Source: Bradyrhizobium hipponense (GTDB lineage: Bacteria > Pseudomonadota > Alphaproteobacteria > Rhizobiales > Xanthobacteraceae). From it: 64,000 nucleotides of DNA. Both the position numbers and the translations under genes were made by a program. The notes beneath the pieces are model-generated. The model was not told the DNA's origin and did no database searches. It saw only the letters and a program-made list of their open reading frames with translations. Below, one piece after another: positions 62,707 to 64,000 of this stretch (within the stretch, counting starts at the first letter, position 1; each line of letters begins with the position of its first letter). The stretch is taken from assembly GCF_008123965.1 (NCBI RefSeq), contig NZ_VSTH01000007.1, positions 1 through 64,000 of the forward strand. The letters run 5' to 3'.

Positions 62707-63375
62707 TGGTCGCGACATCAGGGCGACGACGGCCGAGCGGGTCTCGACACCGAGCTTCTCGAAGATATGGATCAGGTGCGTCTTCACGGTGGCGAGGCCG
62801 ATATTCAGGCACTCGCCAATCTCGCGATTGGTCCGGCCGCAGCAGAGCAGGTCGATGACCTCGAGCTCACGTGAGGTCAGGCCATAGCGCGCGGGCTCGT
62901 CTGGCGAAGGCGCCAAGCAACGCGTCAAATTGAACTCGAGATAATCGTGGATCTTCTCGGCGATGTTCATCGCGCCGTCGGGGATCCTGCAACCGGATCC
63001 CCAAAGCACGCTCATCCCCGCCACGATCCGATCGTTACGGCGGAAGAAGAATTCGAGTATGTCGGCGATACCACACTGTCCGGCGAAGGTGCGGAAGGTC
63101 AGCGCTTCCTTTGTGGCACATCGACCGATGACGACACTGAGCCGCGCAATTGGCTGATTGGTTGCGGAACGCGGATGCAGTGGATCGAGCCGGTTCATCC
63201 CGGCCAGATACTGGTCGTGAAAACCCGACGGGACGCCGCTTGAGAGCACGAAGCGATTGAGATTGAGGTTACTGTCGACCTCGTAAAACACGGTCGCAGC
63301 CCCCTCGAGAATCCCTCTTGCGAACTGGACGGCCTGCGTGGTTGCCGGATCCGACCGGCCCAACAGCGCAATCAT
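62701..63375 (-). CDS. LuxR-family transcriptional regulator
   Basis: A 224-residue regulator. The C-terminal GerE-type HTH (residues 160-218) includes LTSRELEVIDLLCCGRTNRE, IGECLNIGLATVKTHLIHIF and EKLGVETRSAVVAL. The N-terminal 150 residues are a sensor region with PHP and aromatic segments (FHDQYLAGMNRLDPLHPRS) but lack an obvious receiver Asp or classic autoinducer pocket. GGAGG sits upstream of the ATG. Dyad site 5 lies 160 bases upstream, so it may regulate itself and the catabolic operons. Confidence 0.88.
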   Translation of the reverse strand: MIALLGRSDPATTQAVQFARGILEGAATVFYEVDSNLNLNRFVLSSGVPSGFHDQYLAGMNRLDPLHPRSATNQPIARLSVVIGRCATKEALTFRTFAGQCGIADILEFFFRRNDRIVAGMSVLWGSGCRIPDGAMNIAEKIHDYLEFNLTRCLAPSPDEPARYGLTSRELEVIDLLCCGRTNREIGECLNIGLATVKTHLIHIFEKLGVETRSAVVALMSRPH

Positions 63376-63690
63376 GACCTACCTCCCCGAATGTTTCTCC
63401 GATGGCGGACGTCTGCGCGTCGCATGGCCAACAACGCTGTGACAGGCGCGCCGCATAGTCAAGCAAATTACGGGCCAAGCAATCATCGGACGCAAGCCTG
63501 ATGTAGTATCAGCCAAGCAAACAGTCGCAAGCCTCCACCATCCGGTTGATTGCCGGCCGTCAGGCACACGCTGAAGCTCGATGCTGCTTTCCTGCAATCG
63601 CGAGACAAGGAGTTCTGTTAGTTCTCAAACGAAATTGCTGCCTGCAGCACTTCGAAATCAGCCAGTTTCGCGAATTACGAAAACGAGAAA
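63376..63690. other. Divergent region between luxR-type and lysR-type genes
   Basis: About 315 bases without a convincing gene. It holds regulon dyad site 5 and presumably both promoters. Confidence 0.5.
63533..63550. promoter_or_regulatory. Regulon dyad site 5
   Basis: On the minus strand it reads ATCAACC-GGAT-GGTGGAG. With neighbours, 63534-63553 is the exact reverse complement of 62631-62650. Confidence 0.65.
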
Positions 63691-64000
63691 ATGGACCAGT
63701 CACGGACGTCCCGGGGGCACGCGGTCGACCTGCAGCAGCTTCGATTTGCGGTAGCAGCCGCAGACTATGGGAGTATTCGGCAAGCCGCCGAGCTGCTGTC
63801 CGTTCGACACTCAATCCTGAGCCGATCCATTCGTCAGCTTGAGCATCTGATCGGCGTTGCCATATTCGAGCGCTCGGGCGGGGGCGTAAAGCCGACGCCG
63901 GCTGGACGAAGCGTTCTGAGGATGGCTGGGTTAATTTTGGAGCAGGTCGATGTGCTGGTAGCAACAGCAAAGTCGAATAGCCGAGGCGAAGTTGGCCGCC
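63691..64000 (+). CDS. LysR-family regulator, 5' part (cut by window end)
   Basis: From ATG 63691 the frame is open to the window end (103 codons). It encodes the LysR winged HTH: LQQLRFAVAAADYGSIRQAA, ELLSVRHSILSRSIRQLEHL, then IGVAIFERSGGGVKPTPAGR. Only the DNA-binding part is in view; the effector domain lies beyond. It is divergent from the LuxR gene. HSILSRSIRQLE matches the recognition helix of this family. Confidence 0.9.
   Translation, partial: MDQSRTSRGHAVDLQQLRFAVAAADYGSIRQAAELLSVRHSILSRSIRQLEHLIGVAIFERSGGGVKPTPAGRSVLRMAGLILEQVDVLVATAKSNSRGEVGR

Noticed and set aside
1..64000. CRISPR arrays, rRNA and tRNA genes
   Set aside because: No regularly spaced repeats of CRISPR size and no cloverleaf or rRNA core sequences were recognised by eye; a covariance-model scan would be needed to exclude small RNAs.

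Overview
The window reads as chromosomal DNA of a Bradyrhizobium-like alphaproteobacterium. The evidence is high GC, small DUF3606 and DUF736 proteins, a free-standing NHEJ-type DNA ligase, curlin repeats and rhizobial accessory families such as TfuA. No tRNA, rRNA or CRISPR array was seen. Gene density is normal, but several stretches are worn-out mobile DNA with frameshifted genes.

Layout. 0-3.2 kb: debris of a conjugative or mobilisable element (DUF2285, XRE regulator, DUF736, a frameshifted DUF736 copy, a frameshifted membrane protein, ArdC-like protein). 3.6-7.6 kb: small stress and repair genes (thermonuclease, DUF3606, a ruined DNA ligase remnant next to an intact ligase). 7.9-10.8 kb: three small exported curlin-repeat proteins and a curlin-repeat/autotransporter barrel fusion. 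10.9-34.0 kb: a large ribosomal peptide (RiPP) locus. 34.4-39.2 kb: a membrane protein, a double AAA+/trypsin-like protease fusion and a Sel1-repeat protein. 39.3-43.6 kb: a small islet of exported proteins, including two putative zinc peptidases, bounded by related recombinase remnants. 43.8-50.9 kb: an aromatic-hydroxylase, transporter and amidohydrolase set with a TetR regulator. 50.9-63.4 kb: an amine/amide catabolic locus with AraC and LuxR regulators. The last 310 bases are the start of a LysR gene.

The RiPP locus is the main find. A minus-strand operon encodes an NHLM-type exporter: HlyD adaptor, C39-peptidase ABC transporter, second ABC transporter and cyclic-nucleotide-binding protein. 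A double-glycine precursor peptide follows it. On the plus strand lie a B12-type radical SAM protein, a probable ABBA/DMATS prenyltransferase, a second double-glycine precursor rich in Ser/Thr and ending Cys-Pro-Trp, a second paralogous radical SAM protein, a small helical protein, a stand-alone SpaB_C elimination protein and a LanB-type dehydratase. Converging on these is a YcaO-TfuA pair, and a DUF455 ferritin-like protein sits inside. Together they predict dehydration, thioamidation or azoline formation, radical alkylation and possibly prenylation of one exported peptide. I cannot match this combination to a described RiPP class.

The second systems-level observation is an 18-bp dyad, ATCAACC-N4-GGTGGAT. 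It occurs at five places between 54.6 and 63.6 kb, each upstream of catabolic or regulator genes, and suggests a local regulon, possibly run by the LuxR-family protein.
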